This document shows, in pieces, positions 50,564 to 58,737 of a stretch of 64,000 bases of DNA. Numbering within the stretch: position 1 is the stretch's first letter; the number at the start of each line of letters is the position of its first letter. This DNA comes from Streptomyces mashuensis (lineage in GTDB: Bacteria; Actinomycetota; Actinomycetes; Streptomycetales; Streptomycetaceae), in assembly GCF_014654785.1 (NCBI RefSeq), contig NZ_BNBD01000010.1:124001-188000 (forward strand), read 5' to 3'. The translations under genes were made by a program, and so were the position numbers. Under the pieces are notes generated by a model. It ran no database searches, was not told the DNA's origin, and saw only the letters and a program-made list of their open reading frames with translations.

Positions 50564-51478
50564 GTGATCGACCCCCGCCGCCTGCGCGTGCTGCGCGCCC
50601 TCGCCGACCACGGCACCGTCACCGCCGCCGCCCACGCCCTCTACCTGTCGCCCTCCGCCGTTTCCCAGCAGCTGACCGCGCTGGAGGCCGAGACCGGGCA
50701 CGCCCTCGTCGAGCGGCGCGGCCGCACCGTACGGCTCACCGCCGCCGGCGCGGTCCTGGCGCAGCACGCCGCCGAGATCGCCGCCCAGCTGGAGCGGGCC
50801 GAGGCCGACCTGGCCCGCTGCTCCACCGGCCTGGCCGGCGAGGTCGCCGTCGCCGCGTTCGCCACCTCCATCACCGAGGTCGTCGCCCCCGCCCTGGCGG
50901 CCCTGCACCGGCGCGCCCCCCAGGTGCGGGTCCGGGTCAAGGACGCCGAGGGCCACACCGCCGCCCGGCTGCTCACCGACGGGGAGGTCGACATCGCCGT
51001 CGCCGTCGAACACCGCGACTCGCTCAGCGGCGCCGGCGCCCGCCTCCTGCTCGCCCCTCTCTACGAGGAGCCCTTCGACGCCGTCCTGCCGCCCGGGCAC
51101 CGGCTGGCCGGCGCGCCCGAGGTCCGCCTGACGGACCTGCGCGACGACCCGTGGATCACCCCGTGGCCCGGCAACCCGGTGCACGAGGCCGTGCTGCGGG
51201 CCTGCGAGGAGGCCGCGTTCCTGCCGCGCGTGGAGTGCCTGTCCGACGACTACTCCGCGGTGTGCGCGCTGGTCGCGGTCGGCGCCGGCGTCGCCCTGGT
51301 GCCCCGGTCGGCCCTGCACGGCATCCGCCCGGCCCTCACCCCCACCGTCCGCCCGCTGCGCGGGCCCGGCCCGGTCCGGCGGGTGTTCACCGCGGTGCGC
51401 CGGGGCAGCGAGGGCCACCCGCTGCTGCGGCTGGCCCTCACCGAGCTGCGCGCCCAGGCCGCCGCCCTGACCGCGTGA
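50564..51478 (+). CDS. LysR-family transcriptional regulator
   Basis: 304 residues. The N-terminal helix-turn-helix (RRLRVLRALADHGTVTAAAHALYLSPSAVSQQL, core AAAHALYLSPSAVSQQL) is standard, followed by a linker helix and a periplasmic-binding-like ligand domain (EVAVAAFATSITEVVAP; ALVAVGAGVALVPRSAL). GTG start. Divergent from tdh-kbl with a palindrome between, so regulation of threonine catabolism is likely; the ligand is unknown, possibly a pathway intermediate. A strong hairpin follows. Confidence 0.9.
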   Translation: MIDPRRLRVLRALADHGTVTAAAHALYLSPSAVSQQLTALEAETGHALVERRGRTVRLTAAGAVLAQHAAEIAAQLERAEADLARCSTGLAGEVAVAAFATSITEVVAPALAALHRRAPQVRVRVKDAEGHTAARLLTDGEVDIAVAVEHRDSLSGAGARLLLAPLYEEPFDAVLPPGHRLAGAPEVRLTDLRDDPWITPWPGNPVHEAVLRACEEAAFLPRVECLSDDYSAVCALVAVGAGVALVPRSALHGIRPALTPTVRPLRGPGPVRRVFTAVRRGSEGHPLLRLALTELRAQAAALTA

Positions 51479-51488
51479 CCGCCCGGCC

Positions 51489-51519
51489 GCCCGGTTTCCG
51501 GCAGGGCCGGAAACCGGGC
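51489..51519. terminator. Strong hairpin after LysR gene
   Basis: Perfect 14-base arms (GCCCGGTTTCCGGC and complement) with a 3-base loop, starting 11 bases after the stop at 51478. One of the best terminator candidates in the window. Confidence 0.7.
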
Positions 51520-51614
51520 CGTCCGCGTTCGCCGGACGCCGGCCCGCGCGCGACGATGAGGACGCGTTCCCCGACCGGAACCGACCATCCGGACCTCATC
51601 CGACTGGAGCATCC

Positions 51615-51941
51615 ATGATCTTCATCGTCGTCAAGTTCACCCTCAAGCCGGAGTGCAGCGAGGGCTGGCTCGACAGCGTCCGGGAGTTCACCGAGGCCAC
51701 CCGCGCGGAGCCGGGCAACGTCATGTTCGAGTGGTCCCGCAGCGTGGACAACCCGCACCAGTACGTCCTGGTCGAGGGCTTCGCCTCGCCCGAGGCCGGC
51801 GAGGAGCACGTGAACTCCGAGCACTTCCGGACCGCCATGGCGTGGATGCCCGACCACATCGCCGAGACCCCGCAGATCATCAACGTGGAGATCCCCGGCC
51901 AGGGCTGGTCGGAGATGGCGGAGCTCACGCCGCGCGGCTGA
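51615..51941 (+). CDS. Antibiotic-biosynthesis-monooxygenase-fold (ABM) quinol-monooxygenase-like protein
   Basis: 108 residues, ferredoxin-like dimeric alpha-beta fold. FIVVKFTLKPECSEGWLDSVREFTEATRAEPGNVMFEW and YVLVEGFASPEAGEEHVNSEHF (core: EPGNVMFEW, EGFASPEAGEEHVNSEHF) are family hallmarks. Such small proteins (YgiN-like) oxidise quinols or degrade signals; some act in polyketide tailoring. ATG 14 bases after a CCGACTGGAG-like region. No adjacent biosynthetic genes, so a quinol-related role is more likely. Confidence 0.87.
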   Translation: MIFIVVKFTLKPECSEGWLDSVREFTEATRAEPGNVMFEWSRSVDNPHQYVLVEGFASPEAGEEHVNSEHFRTAMAWMPDHIAETPQIINVEIPGQGWSEMAELTPRG

Positions 51942-51962
51942 GCCGTTCGGCCGCCCGCGGAT

Positions 51963-51980
51963 GCCGGGCCCGGGCCCGGC
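51963..51980. terminator. Perfect GC palindrome after ABM gene
   Basis: 18-base perfect palindrome GCCGGGCCCGGGCCCGGC, 22 bases after the ABM stop and 15 before the next ATG. It may end the first transcript or fold in the leader of the L,D-transpeptidase message. Confidence 0.4.
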
Positions 51981-51995
51981 GTGTAGGTGTCGACC

Positions 51996-52724
51996 ATGAG
52001 CACACCGCACGCCGGGCGCCGGGCCCGCCGCGGCACCCTGCCGGCCGGGCTGCTGCTGGCCGCCGCCACCGTCTGGGCGGGCACCGCCGCCGGCGCCGCC
52101 GGGCCGGCCGCACCGGCGCCCCCGTGCACGGCGGGCACCGGCCCGTACCAGTGGCAGCTGGAGGCCTACCTGAAGCTGCCCCAGGACGGCCGGCAGTCCG
52201 TCGCCGACTGCCGGGCCATCGCCGCCTTCCAGCGCCGCGAACACGTCACCCCCGCCAACGGCTACGCCGGCCTCGCCACCTACCGCGCCGTCCTCGTGGC
52301 CCAGGCCCGCCGCAACCCCAACGCCTCCGGCGCCTGCCCCCTCCGCAGCCGCAGGGTGGCGTGCGTCGACCTCACCCGCCAGCTGCTGTGGGTGAACAAG
52401 GCGAAGACGCAGAAGGGCCGGACGGTGCTCTACGGGCCCGTCCCCGTGCGCACCGGACGCGCCGGCCAGACCACGCGCACCGGCACCCACACGATCTACT
52501 GGAAACACAAGAACCACGTCTCCACGATCTACGCCAACGCGCCCATGCCCTACGCCCAGTTCTTCAACGGCGGCCAGGCCCTCCACGGCCACCGCGGCAG
52601 CCTCTACGGCGGGGGCGGCTCGGGCGGCTGCGTCAACCTCACCGTCGCCGACGCCCAGCGCCTGTGGGACCTCCTCGTCGTCGGCGACTTCGTCCACGTC
52701 TGGGGCCGCAAGCCCGGCACCTGA
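51996..52724 (+). CDS. Secreted L,D-transpeptidase-like protein with altered active-site motif
   Basis: 242 residues, a paralogue of the protein at 39482: same signal peptide, the same Cys-bearing helical domain with SVADCRAIAAFQ, SNPNASGACP-like linker (RRNPNASGACP) and YkuD domain ending in the identical WGRKPGT-type tail (YGRKPGT in the paralogue). H197 and catalytic C212 are kept, but the SHGC motif reads SGGC: the conserved His is Gly210. It therefore may have reduced or altered activity. ATG after AGGTG. Confidence 0.88.
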   Translation: MSTPHAGRRARRGTLPAGLLLAAATVWAGTAAGAAGPAAPAPPCTAGTGPYQWQLEAYLKLPQDGRQSVADCRAIAAFQRREHVTPANGYAGLATYRAVLVAQARRNPNASGACPLRSRRVACVDLTRQLLWVNKAKTQKGRTVLYGPVPVRTGRAGQTTRTGTHTIYWKHKNHVSTIYANAPMPYAQFFNGGQALHGHRGSLYGGGGSGGCVNLTVADAQRLWDLLVVGDFVHVWGRKPGT

Positions 52725-52756
52725 CCCCTCCGCCGATCGGGGCACCGCCCGGCGCG

Positions 52757-52803
52757 CCGACTATCGGACGAGATGTTCACCGGTGACGGCCCGTCATAGT
52801 CGG
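52757..52803. promoter_or_regulatory. Dyad and repeats upstream of choice-of-anchor A gene
   Basis: CCGACTAT and ATAGTCGG are complementary with a 31-base gap; within that gap lies the palindrome TCACCGGTGA (52777-52786); just after it TCGGACCG is repeated in tandem. This compound arrangement lies 90-135 bases before the GTG at 52892 and could be a control region. Confidence 0.35.
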
Positions 52804-52891
52804 ATCGGACCGTCGGACCGTCGTGACGGCTTCGTCGACAGCACGATCCCGTGCGGCGTCCGCTCCCCGACGAGCGACAGGCGAGGACACC

Positions 52892-54676
52892 GTGAGCACA
52901 GCCCAGGGCCGGCCCCCCGCCCCCTCCCGCCGCCGCCCCGGCAGCACCGCCTGGCGCCGCACCGCCCTGGCCGGCGCCACGTGCGCCACGGTCCTCGCCG
53001 GCCTGGTCCTGCCCGCCGGAGCCACCCCGCTGCCCGGCGGCCTCGGCCCCTGCCTGCCCGGCAGCTGCCCCACCGGCCACCCGGCCGCCGGCACGGGCGC
53101 GTTCGCCGGCCGCGACGACAACGTCAACGTCTTCACGGGCGGCGACTTCCGGGTACGCGGCACCGCCCGCGCCGCCGAGGGCCGCGTCGTCGCCCTCGGC
53201 GCCTTCGACCTGCGCACGACCGGCGGCGACGGCCGCTACAGCGTCGGCAACACCGGCTCCGGCACCCGCACCCCGCCCTCCGACGGCGCCGACTTCCTCA
53301 CCACCGGGCAGGCCCTGACCGTCGCGCCCGGCCGGCGCCTGGAGGCTGCCCGTGGCACCGTCCGGCACGCCGGCCCCGCCACCGGCACCGTCCTCGGCCG
53401 GAGCGTCACCGACCCCGCCGCCGCCCGCCCCTACGCCCGGTTGCGCCAGGACCTCGCGGCGGCCAGCCGCTGCTACGCCCGCGGCGCCGACGGGCACGCC
53501 CGCCGCACCACCGGCACCGCCCGCAACACCGGCGCCGAGACGGTCTTCACCGGCGACGGCAGGTCCGCCCTCCAGGTCTTCGACGTCGGCTTCGACCTCA
53601 CCGGCCCCGGCGGCGCCCCCCAGGGCATCCGGTTCACCGCCGTACCGCCGTCCGCGACGGTGCTGGTCAACCTGACCGGCCCGGCACGGGTGGTGAGCGT
53701 CCGCGACGGCGCGCCGGCCGCCGGCCCCGGCCGGCTGCGCGAGCGCCTGCTGTGGAACCTCCCCGACGCCGGCCGGGCGGACTTCCGGGGCCCGGGACAG
53801 TTCCAGGGCAGCGTCCTGGCCGGCAACCCGGCCGGGGAGAGCACCGTCCGCGCCGCCGGCATGAACGGGCGCTTCTACACCGCCGGTTCGCTCACCCACA
53901 CCTCCGGCCCGGGAGCCGGGGGAGCGCCGCAGTTCCACGCCCTCCCCTTCACCGGCGACCTGCCCTCCTGCGGCGCCGCCGGCCCGGCGGCCGCCCAGGT
54001 GCGGGGCCAGGTGACGGTGGTGAAGAAGGACGCCGCCACGGGCCGGCCGCTGGCCGGGGCCCGCTTCCAGCTGTGGCGCGAGACCAACCGCAAGCCGGGC
54101 CTCCAGGCGGCCGGGCCGGGGGCCGACCGGCGGGCCGGCGCGGTGTGCGTCACCGACGCCCGCGGCACCTGCCGCCGCGCCGTGGACCCCGGCACCTACT
54201 ACTGGCAGGAGGTCCAGGCCCCGCCCGGCTACCTCAAGAACGCCGTCAACGTGACCCGGCCGTTCGCCCTCACCACCGGCAACGCGGCCCGCGGCATCAC
54301 CGTCACGGTCGCCGACCCCCGCGCCCCGCTCGGCACCATCCGCCTGGTCAAACGGAACACCCGCACCGGACGGCCCTTGCAGGGCGCGGTGTTCGAGTTG
54401 TGGCGGGAGACCAACGGCCGGCCCGGCCTCCAGACGACGGCCCGTGCGGACCTGCGCGTCGTCGCCGGCTGCGCCACCGACCCCGCGGGCCGCTGCACCT
54501 TCCCGGGCCTGCCGCTCGGCACGTACTACCTGCGGGAGACGGCCGTTCCGGAGGGCTTCCGCCTGACGGCCGCGCGCGTCTTCGGGCCGTACCGGCTGAC
54601 CACGCGCAACGTCACCGCCGGCCTGACGGCCACCATCCGCAACACCCCGGGCGAGCCCGCCAAGGGCAAGGGCTGA
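52892..54676 (+). CDS. Choice-of-anchor A surface protein with two SpaA-like domains
   Basis: 594 residues. A long signal region ends near residue 45 (LVLPAGATPLPGG). Residues about 70-370 form the choice-of-anchor A domain (NVNVFTGGDFRVRG; QGSVLAGNPAGESTV). Two SpaA/collagen-binding-like beta domains follow: GQVTVVKKDAATGRPLAGARFQLW (about 373) and GTIRLVKRNTRTGRPLQGAVFELW (about 480), each ending in PGTYYWQEVQAPPGY or LGTYYLRETAVPEGF, where intramolecular isopeptide bonds can form. The C-terminus ends GEPAKGKG with no LPxTG or other sorting motif and no membrane anchor. Probably secreted or wall-associated. GTG after GCGAGG. Confidence 0.88.
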   Translation: MSTAQGRPPAPSRRRPGSTAWRRTALAGATCATVLAGLVLPAGATPLPGGLGPCLPGSCPTGHPAAGTGAFAGRDDNVNVFTGGDFRVRGTARAAEGRVVALGAFDLRTTGGDGRYSVGNTGSGTRTPPSDGADFLTTGQALTVAPGRRLEAARGTVRHAGPATGTVLGRSVTDPAAARPYARLRQDLAAASRCYARGADGHARRTTGTARNTGAETVFTGDGRSALQVFDVGFDLTGPGGAPQGIRFTAVPPSATVLVNLTGPARVVSVRDGAPAAGPGRLRERLLWNLPDAGRADFRGPGQFQGSVLAGNPAGESTVRAAGMNGRFYTAGSLTHTSGPGAGGAPQFHALPFTGDLPSCGAAGPAAAQVRGQVTVVKKDAATGRPLAGARFQLWRETNRKPGLQAAGPGADRRAGAVCVTDARGTCRRAVDPGTYYWQEVQAPPGYLKNAVNVTRPFALTTGNAARGITVTVADPRAPLGTIRLVKRNTRTGRPLQGAVFELWRETNGRPGLQTTARADLRVVAGCATDPAGRCTFPGLPLGTYYLRETAVPEGFRLTAARVFGPYRLTTRNVTAGLTATIRNTPGEPAKGKG

Positions 54677-54700
54677 CCCGCCGCCCCCGGCCGGCCGCCG

Positions 54701-55750
54701 TCAGTCCTCTCCTTGCCCGATCAGCCGCACGGCGTTCAGCGCCGCCGCCAGGGCCCGGCCGTCGCCGTCCGGCGCGGCGGCGGCCACGTCCAGCGCGGTG
54801 TCGGCGAACTTGACGACGTGCGCGTCGCCGTGGGCCACCGCCTCGGCGAAGACCTCCTCGGCCGTCAGGCCCGGCGCGGCGGGCAGGGGACGGGGCGTAC
54901 CGGCGGAGTACAGGGAGGTCAGGGCGGCGGTCGCCGCCCACGCCACCGTGAGCGACGGTATCCACTGCTCCTCGGGCAGCGCGGGCAGCGTACGCAGCAC
55001 GGCGTTGGGCGCGGTGGCCGCGTGCACCAGCATCACGGGGTTGCCGTGGCCGCGCTCCCCGTAGTGGAGGGTGGCCGCCTCCACCAGCGCGGCCAGGGCC
55101 GCGGGGACGTCCGCGGGGCGCGTGGGGACGGCGACGGAGGCCACCGCCTCGGGCCAGCCGGGCGTGCCGGGCAGCAGCGCCAGCCCCTTGAGCGGCATGA
55201 GGTGGGTGTCGGCGAGGCGCGGGAGTGCGGGCAGGACGTCCCGGGGCTCCGCGTCGCCGGAGGGCCGTACGTCCACCGGCAGCGGGACGTGCCGGGCGGC
55301 CCAGTAGCCCAGCGCGTACGCCAGTTCGGCCACGCGCGGCGCGTCCTCGCCGTCCGTGAGCAGGGCCCGTACGGCGTGCCCGGTCCGGATCGCCGGGTGG
55401 GTGGCGGCGCCGGCGATGCCGGGCAGCAGCCGCGGCCACCACGTGGCGAGCACGTCGCGCCAGGGCCGCTCGGCCGTGAGCCGGGAGAAGTATGCGACCC
55501 AGTCGGCGAGCCGGGACGGATCGCCCAGGGCCTCCCGCCAGGTGGCGTCGGTGAGGGGCGCGTGCGGCCGGGGCGCGTCCTCCAGGCGGGTCGCGTAGTC
55601 GTCGAGCCAGCGGTGCACGGCGGGGGCGTGGCCGCGCCGGACCATGGCCTCGACGGCCATCGGGCCGTGGTTGCTGAGGTACCCCTGGAACTCGGGGCCG
55701 GAGCGGTGCAGCCGGAGCAGGGCTTCGTCGAGTGTGCCGGTCGTCTCCAT
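54701..55750 (-). CDS. Questin-oxidase-like protein (DUF4243)
   Basis: 349 residues, helical. SNHGPMAVEAMVRRG at the start and HYGERGHGNPVMLVHAATAPNAVL in the middle are characteristic of the questin oxidase/DUF4243 family, related to fungal questin oxidase, which opens an anthraquinone ring by a Baeyer-Villiger-like reaction. In bacteria the substrate is unknown. ATG at 55750, no strong ribosome site. It diverges from the GlxA-type regulator, with an 8-base palindrome between. Confidence 0.82.
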   Translation of the reverse strand: METTGTLDEALLRLHRSGPEFQGYLSNHGPMAVEAMVRRGHAPAVHRWLDDYATRLEDAPRPHAPLTDATWREALGDPSRLADWVAYFSRLTAERPWRDVLATWWPRLLPGIAGAATHPAIRTGHAVRALLTDGEDAPRVAELAYALGYWAARHVPLPVDVRPSGDAEPRDVLPALPRLADTHLMPLKGLALLPGTPGWPEAVASVAVPTRPADVPAALAALVEAATLHYGERGHGNPVMLVHAATAPNAVLRTLPALPEEQWIPSLTVAWAATAALTSLYSAGTPRPLPAAPGLTAEEVFAEAVAHGDAHVVKFADTALDVAAAAPDGDGRALAAALNAVRLIGQGED

Positions 55751-55891
55751 GCCCGTGAGGCTAGGCCGCTGACGGCTCGTCGCGTAACGGTCGCAGGTCC
55801 TGCACCGGAGGTCCCACGCGCCCCTCGGTCCCCGGGTCTCGGCCGGAGGTCCTCGGTCCACCCGGCCGAGGGGGAGGGAGGTCGGTCGGTG

Positions 55892-55916
55892 TGATGAACC
55901 TACGAGGCGTTCATCA
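55892..55916. promoter_or_regulatory. Perfect inverted repeat, probable operator
   Basis: TGATGAAC, 9-base spacer, GTTCATCA, in the divergent region of the questin-oxidase-like gene (start 55750) and the GlxA-type regulator (start 55961). It overlaps the ATG at 55916, which argues that the regulator starts at 55961 rather than 55916. Confidence 0.55.
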
Positions 55917-55960
55917 TGCCGTTCCGGGAAGTGACCGGCACGTCGCCTACCGTGATCGCC

Positions 55961-56938
55961 ATGGACGTTTCGGTGCTCGTCATGGACGGGGTCTTCGACT
56001 CCGGGCTCTCCGCGGTGCTCGACGTGCTGCGGACCGCCGGCGAACTGCGCGACGAACTCGACCGCCCCCCGCCGCCCTACCGCGTGACCTGCGTCAGCCC
56101 TGGCGGCCGCCCCGTCCGCACCGCCGCCGGGCATCTGGTGGAGACGGTCACCCCCGAGGCCGCCGGGAAGCCGGCCGTGCTCGTGGTGCCGGGCGTCGCC
56201 CACCGGCACGCCGGGCAGCTCACGGCCTGGGCCGGCTCGCCCCGCCTGGGCCCGGTACGGGAGACCGTCCGCCAGGCCCGCGCCGACGGCGTACGGCTCG
56301 CGGCGGCCTGCACGGGCACGTTCCTGCTGGCCGAGACCGGTGTGCTCGACGGGCTGCCGGCCACCACCAGCTGGTGGCTCGCACCCCTCTTCCGGCAGCG
56401 CCACCCCCAGGTGGCCCTCGACGAGACACGCCTGCTCACCCACGCCGCGGGCATCACCACCGCGGGCGCGGGCATGGCACACCTGGACCTCGCCCTGTTC
56501 CTCGTCCGGGAGGCCGGCCCGGAGCTCGCCGACCTCACCGCGCGCTACCTGCTCGCCGACCACCGGACCCGGCAGGCCGGTTACGCCGTCACCAGCCACC
56601 TGGCCAGGACCGACCCCACCGTCGGCGCCTACGAGCGCTGGGTCCGCGCCCACCTCGACCAGCCCCTGCGGGTGGCCGACGCGGCCCGCGCCCTGGGCGC
56701 GGCCGAGCGCACCCTCCAGCGCGCCGTCGACCGGGTCCTGGGCGTCTCGCCGCTGCGCCTCGCCCAGCGCATCCGGCTGGAGCAGGCCGCGCACCTGCTG
56801 CGCACGACCAGTCTGCCGACCGAGACGGTGGCCCGCCGGGTCGGTTACGAGAGCGCCACCACGCTCACCACGCTGCTCCGGGAGCGCCTCGACACCACCC
56901 CGGGCCGGCTGCGCCGCCAGGCCCTGGGCCGCGGCTGA
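55961..56938 (+). CDS. GlxA-type transcriptional regulator (DJ-1/PfpI domain + AraC HTH)
   Basis: 325 residues, same domain order as the protein at 11946 but only distantly similar. The first domain begins VSVLVMDGVFDSGL and has the elbow Cys in AACTGTFLLAETGVLDG. The C-terminal AraC helix-turn-helix region (about 225-320) shows LGAAERTLQRAVDRVLG and ARRVGYESATTLTTLLRE. I chose the ATG at 55961 because family members begin at the first beta strand and because the palindrome overlaps the ATG at 55916. Likely regulates itself and the divergent questin-oxidase-like gene. Confidence 0.85.
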   Translation: MDVSVLVMDGVFDSGLSAVLDVLRTAGELRDELDRPPPPYRVTCVSPGGRPVRTAAGHLVETVTPEAAGKPAVLVVPGVAHRHAGQLTAWAGSPRLGPVRETVRQARADGVRLAAACTGTFLLAETGVLDGLPATTSWWLAPLFRQRHPQVALDETRLLTHAAGITTAGAGMAHLDLALFLVREAGPELADLTARYLLADHRTRQAGYAVTSHLARTDPTVGAYERWVRAHLDQPLRVADAARALGAAERTLQRAVDRVLGVSPLRLAQRIRLEQAAHLLRTTSLPTETVARRVGYESATTLTTLLRERLDTTPGRLRRQALGRG

Positions 56939-56955
56939 GCCGCCGGGGCGTCAGG

Positions 56956-57180
56956 TCACGAAGTGCCGGACACGCTTCTGCTCCGGCCCGCCACCCGGTC
57001 GCTCCACGCGAGCTGGATCGACTCCAGTATGCGCGCGTTGCAGCGGGTGGGGTCGTCGGTGAATCCGCCGAGCGCCGCCGCCCGGTCGCGCACCTCCAGC
57101 GGTTGCAGGGACAGCGGCCGGGTGCCGGGGTGCTGCTCGGCGAGGCCCGCCGCGATGCGGTCGATGTCAGTCCAGCGCAT
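56956..57180 (-). CDS. iscX: IscX-like small protein
   Basis: 74 residues matching the IscX (YfhJ) pattern: RWTDIDRIAAGLAEQHP at the start, then PLSLQPLEVRDRAAALGGF, the FTDDP motif and a final ARILESIQLAW helix. In proteobacteria IscX is encoded in the isc operon and modulates IscS desulfurase. Here no isc or suf gene is nearby, the gene is alone and convergent with the GlxA-type regulator (17-base gap). The match is short but the order of motifs is specific. Confidence 0.72.
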   Translation of the reverse strand: MRWTDIDRIAAGLAEQHPGTRPLSLQPLEVRDRAAALGGFTDDPTRCNARILESIQLAWSDRVAGRSRSVSGTS

Positions 57181-57378
57181 GGGGCGAGTGTGGCCGACCC
57201 GGCGCCCCGGGTCCAGAGTGCGCACACAACGGCTCCCGGCGGGTACCCATGACCGCCGACGGGGTGGGTAACCGCTCGTTTCCGGCCGTTGCCCCGACCG
57301 GCCGCGTACGACTGGCCGCGCGGGCACGGCTCTGGTCACCTGAAGACAGCCGTGGGCCCCGCAGGAGGATGAGACGAC

Positions 57379-58530
57379 ATGGACATCGGCGCACTGACCG
57401 ACGAGACGCTCCGTGAACTGCGGCGCAAGCGCGAGTATCCGGCGGTGTCGCTCCAGCTCCCCACCAACCGGCGGTCCCCCTACAGCCCCGAGGACCCCGT
57501 CCGGTTGCGCAACACCGTCGCCGAGGCCAAACGGCGGCTCGCCGACGACACCCGCGCGGCGCGCACCGCCCGCATGGACGTCGAGGCGCGCCTGGACCAG
57601 GCGGCCTCCGAGGTCGACCTCACCCACTCCGGCGACGGCCTGCTGGTCCTCGTCGCCCCGGGCGAGCACCAGATCTGGTACCTGCCGCGCACCGTGCCCC
57701 AGCGAGTCGTCATCTCCGACACGTTCCTCACCCGCAACCTCGTCGCCGCCCGCCTCCAGGAGGAGCCGTACTGGGCGCTGGCCCTGTCCGAGTCGGGGAC
57801 GCGGCTGTGGGACGGGGCGGGGGAGACCCTCACCGAGGTCACCACCGGCGGCTTCCCCGTCAAACCCGAGATCCCCGACCACCAGGACGCGCTGCCCGGC
57901 CGCAACTTCGACAAGGTCGGCAACCACCCCACGTCGCCCCGCGAGGAGTCGCACGTCGAGCGGGAACGCCAGTACCTGCGCGGCGTCGTCGGCGTCCTCG
58001 CGCCCGTCCTGGACCGCGAGCCGCGGCCGCTGTACGTCGTGGGCCTGCGCGAGTCCGTCGCACAGCTCGAGAAGCTGCTGCCCGCCCGCCCCGGCCTCAC
58101 GGTCCACCGGGTGGAGAACGGCAGCGTCGCGGGGTGCAAACCGGCCGAGCTGCTGGAACTGCTGCGGCCCGCCTTCGAACGCAGGCGCGCCACGCGCAGC
58201 GGGGAGGTGCTGCGCCGGCTCGGCGACGCGCGGGGGCAGCGCCTCTTCACCTCCGGGCTGGACGAGATCTGGCGGACCGTCCGGGAGGGCCGGGTGGCCC
58301 TGCTGGCGGTCGAGGACCACTTCCGCATCGCCGCGCGCGTCGACGGCAACGGCGGCCACCCCGTACGGGTCGAGCCGCCGGCCGAGTCGCTGTCGGCCGA
58401 CCCCTCCATCCACGAGGACGTGATCGACGAGATCGTGGAGGCGGCCCTCGGCTGCGGAGCCGACATCGCGTTCGTGCCGGACGACACGCTCGCCGAGGAG
58501 GACCGGATGGCAGCCGTCCTGCGGTACTGA
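57379..58530 (+). CDS. baeRF-type protein (bacterial archaeo-eukaryotic release-factor-like domain)
   Basis: 383 residues. The N-terminal YPAVSLQLPTNRRSPYSPEDPVRLRN and the later VENGSVAGCKPAELLELLRPAFERRR regions are typical of the baeRF_family3-like proteins of actinomycetes, related to eRF1/Pelota-type release factors; proposed roles include ribosome rescue or stress response. The C-terminal GCGADIAFVPDDTLAEEDRMAAVLRY ending is conserved in this group. ATG after GCAGGAGG. The 198-base upstream region contains two GGGTA hexamers whose role I cannot decide. Confidence 0.78.
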   Translation: MDIGALTDETLRELRRKREYPAVSLQLPTNRRSPYSPEDPVRLRNTVAEAKRRLADDTRAARTARMDVEARLDQAASEVDLTHSGDGLLVLVAPGEHQIWYLPRTVPQRVVISDTFLTRNLVAARLQEEPYWALALSESGTRLWDGAGETLTEVTTGGFPVKPEIPDHQDALPGRNFDKVGNHPTSPREESHVERERQYLRGVVGVLAPVLDREPRPLYVVGLRESVAQLEKLLPARPGLTVHRVENGSVAGCKPAELLELLRPAFERRRATRSGEVLRRLGDARGQRLFTSGLDEIWRTVREGRVALLAVEDHFRIAARVDGNGGHPVRVEPPAESLSADPSIHEDVIDEIVEAALGCGADIAFVPDDTLAEEDRMAAVLRY

Positions 58531-58552
58531 ACCGCCCGGAACCGGCCCCGGA

Positions 58553-58583
58553 GCGGCCCCGGAGCGGCTCCGCCCGGGGCCGC
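58553..58583. terminator. Hairpin after baeRF gene
   Basis: Arms GCGGCCCCGG and CCGGGGCCGC with an internal second pairing (GGAGC/GCTCC) in the loop, starting 23 bases after the stop. Flanked by a repeated CCCCGGAGCGG unit. Confidence 0.6.
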
Positions 58584-58737
58584 TTCCCGGTGACTGCTCC
58601 ACCGGCGTTCCCCCGTGCTCACCCGTGCGGGTGCATTCCCTGAACGCGGGGGAGTGCCGCTTTCCCGGGGGAATATTCCCTTCGTACGGCCGGCGCCCCG
58701 GCGGCGCCCGCACGACGGCCACCGAGGGAGCGACCCC

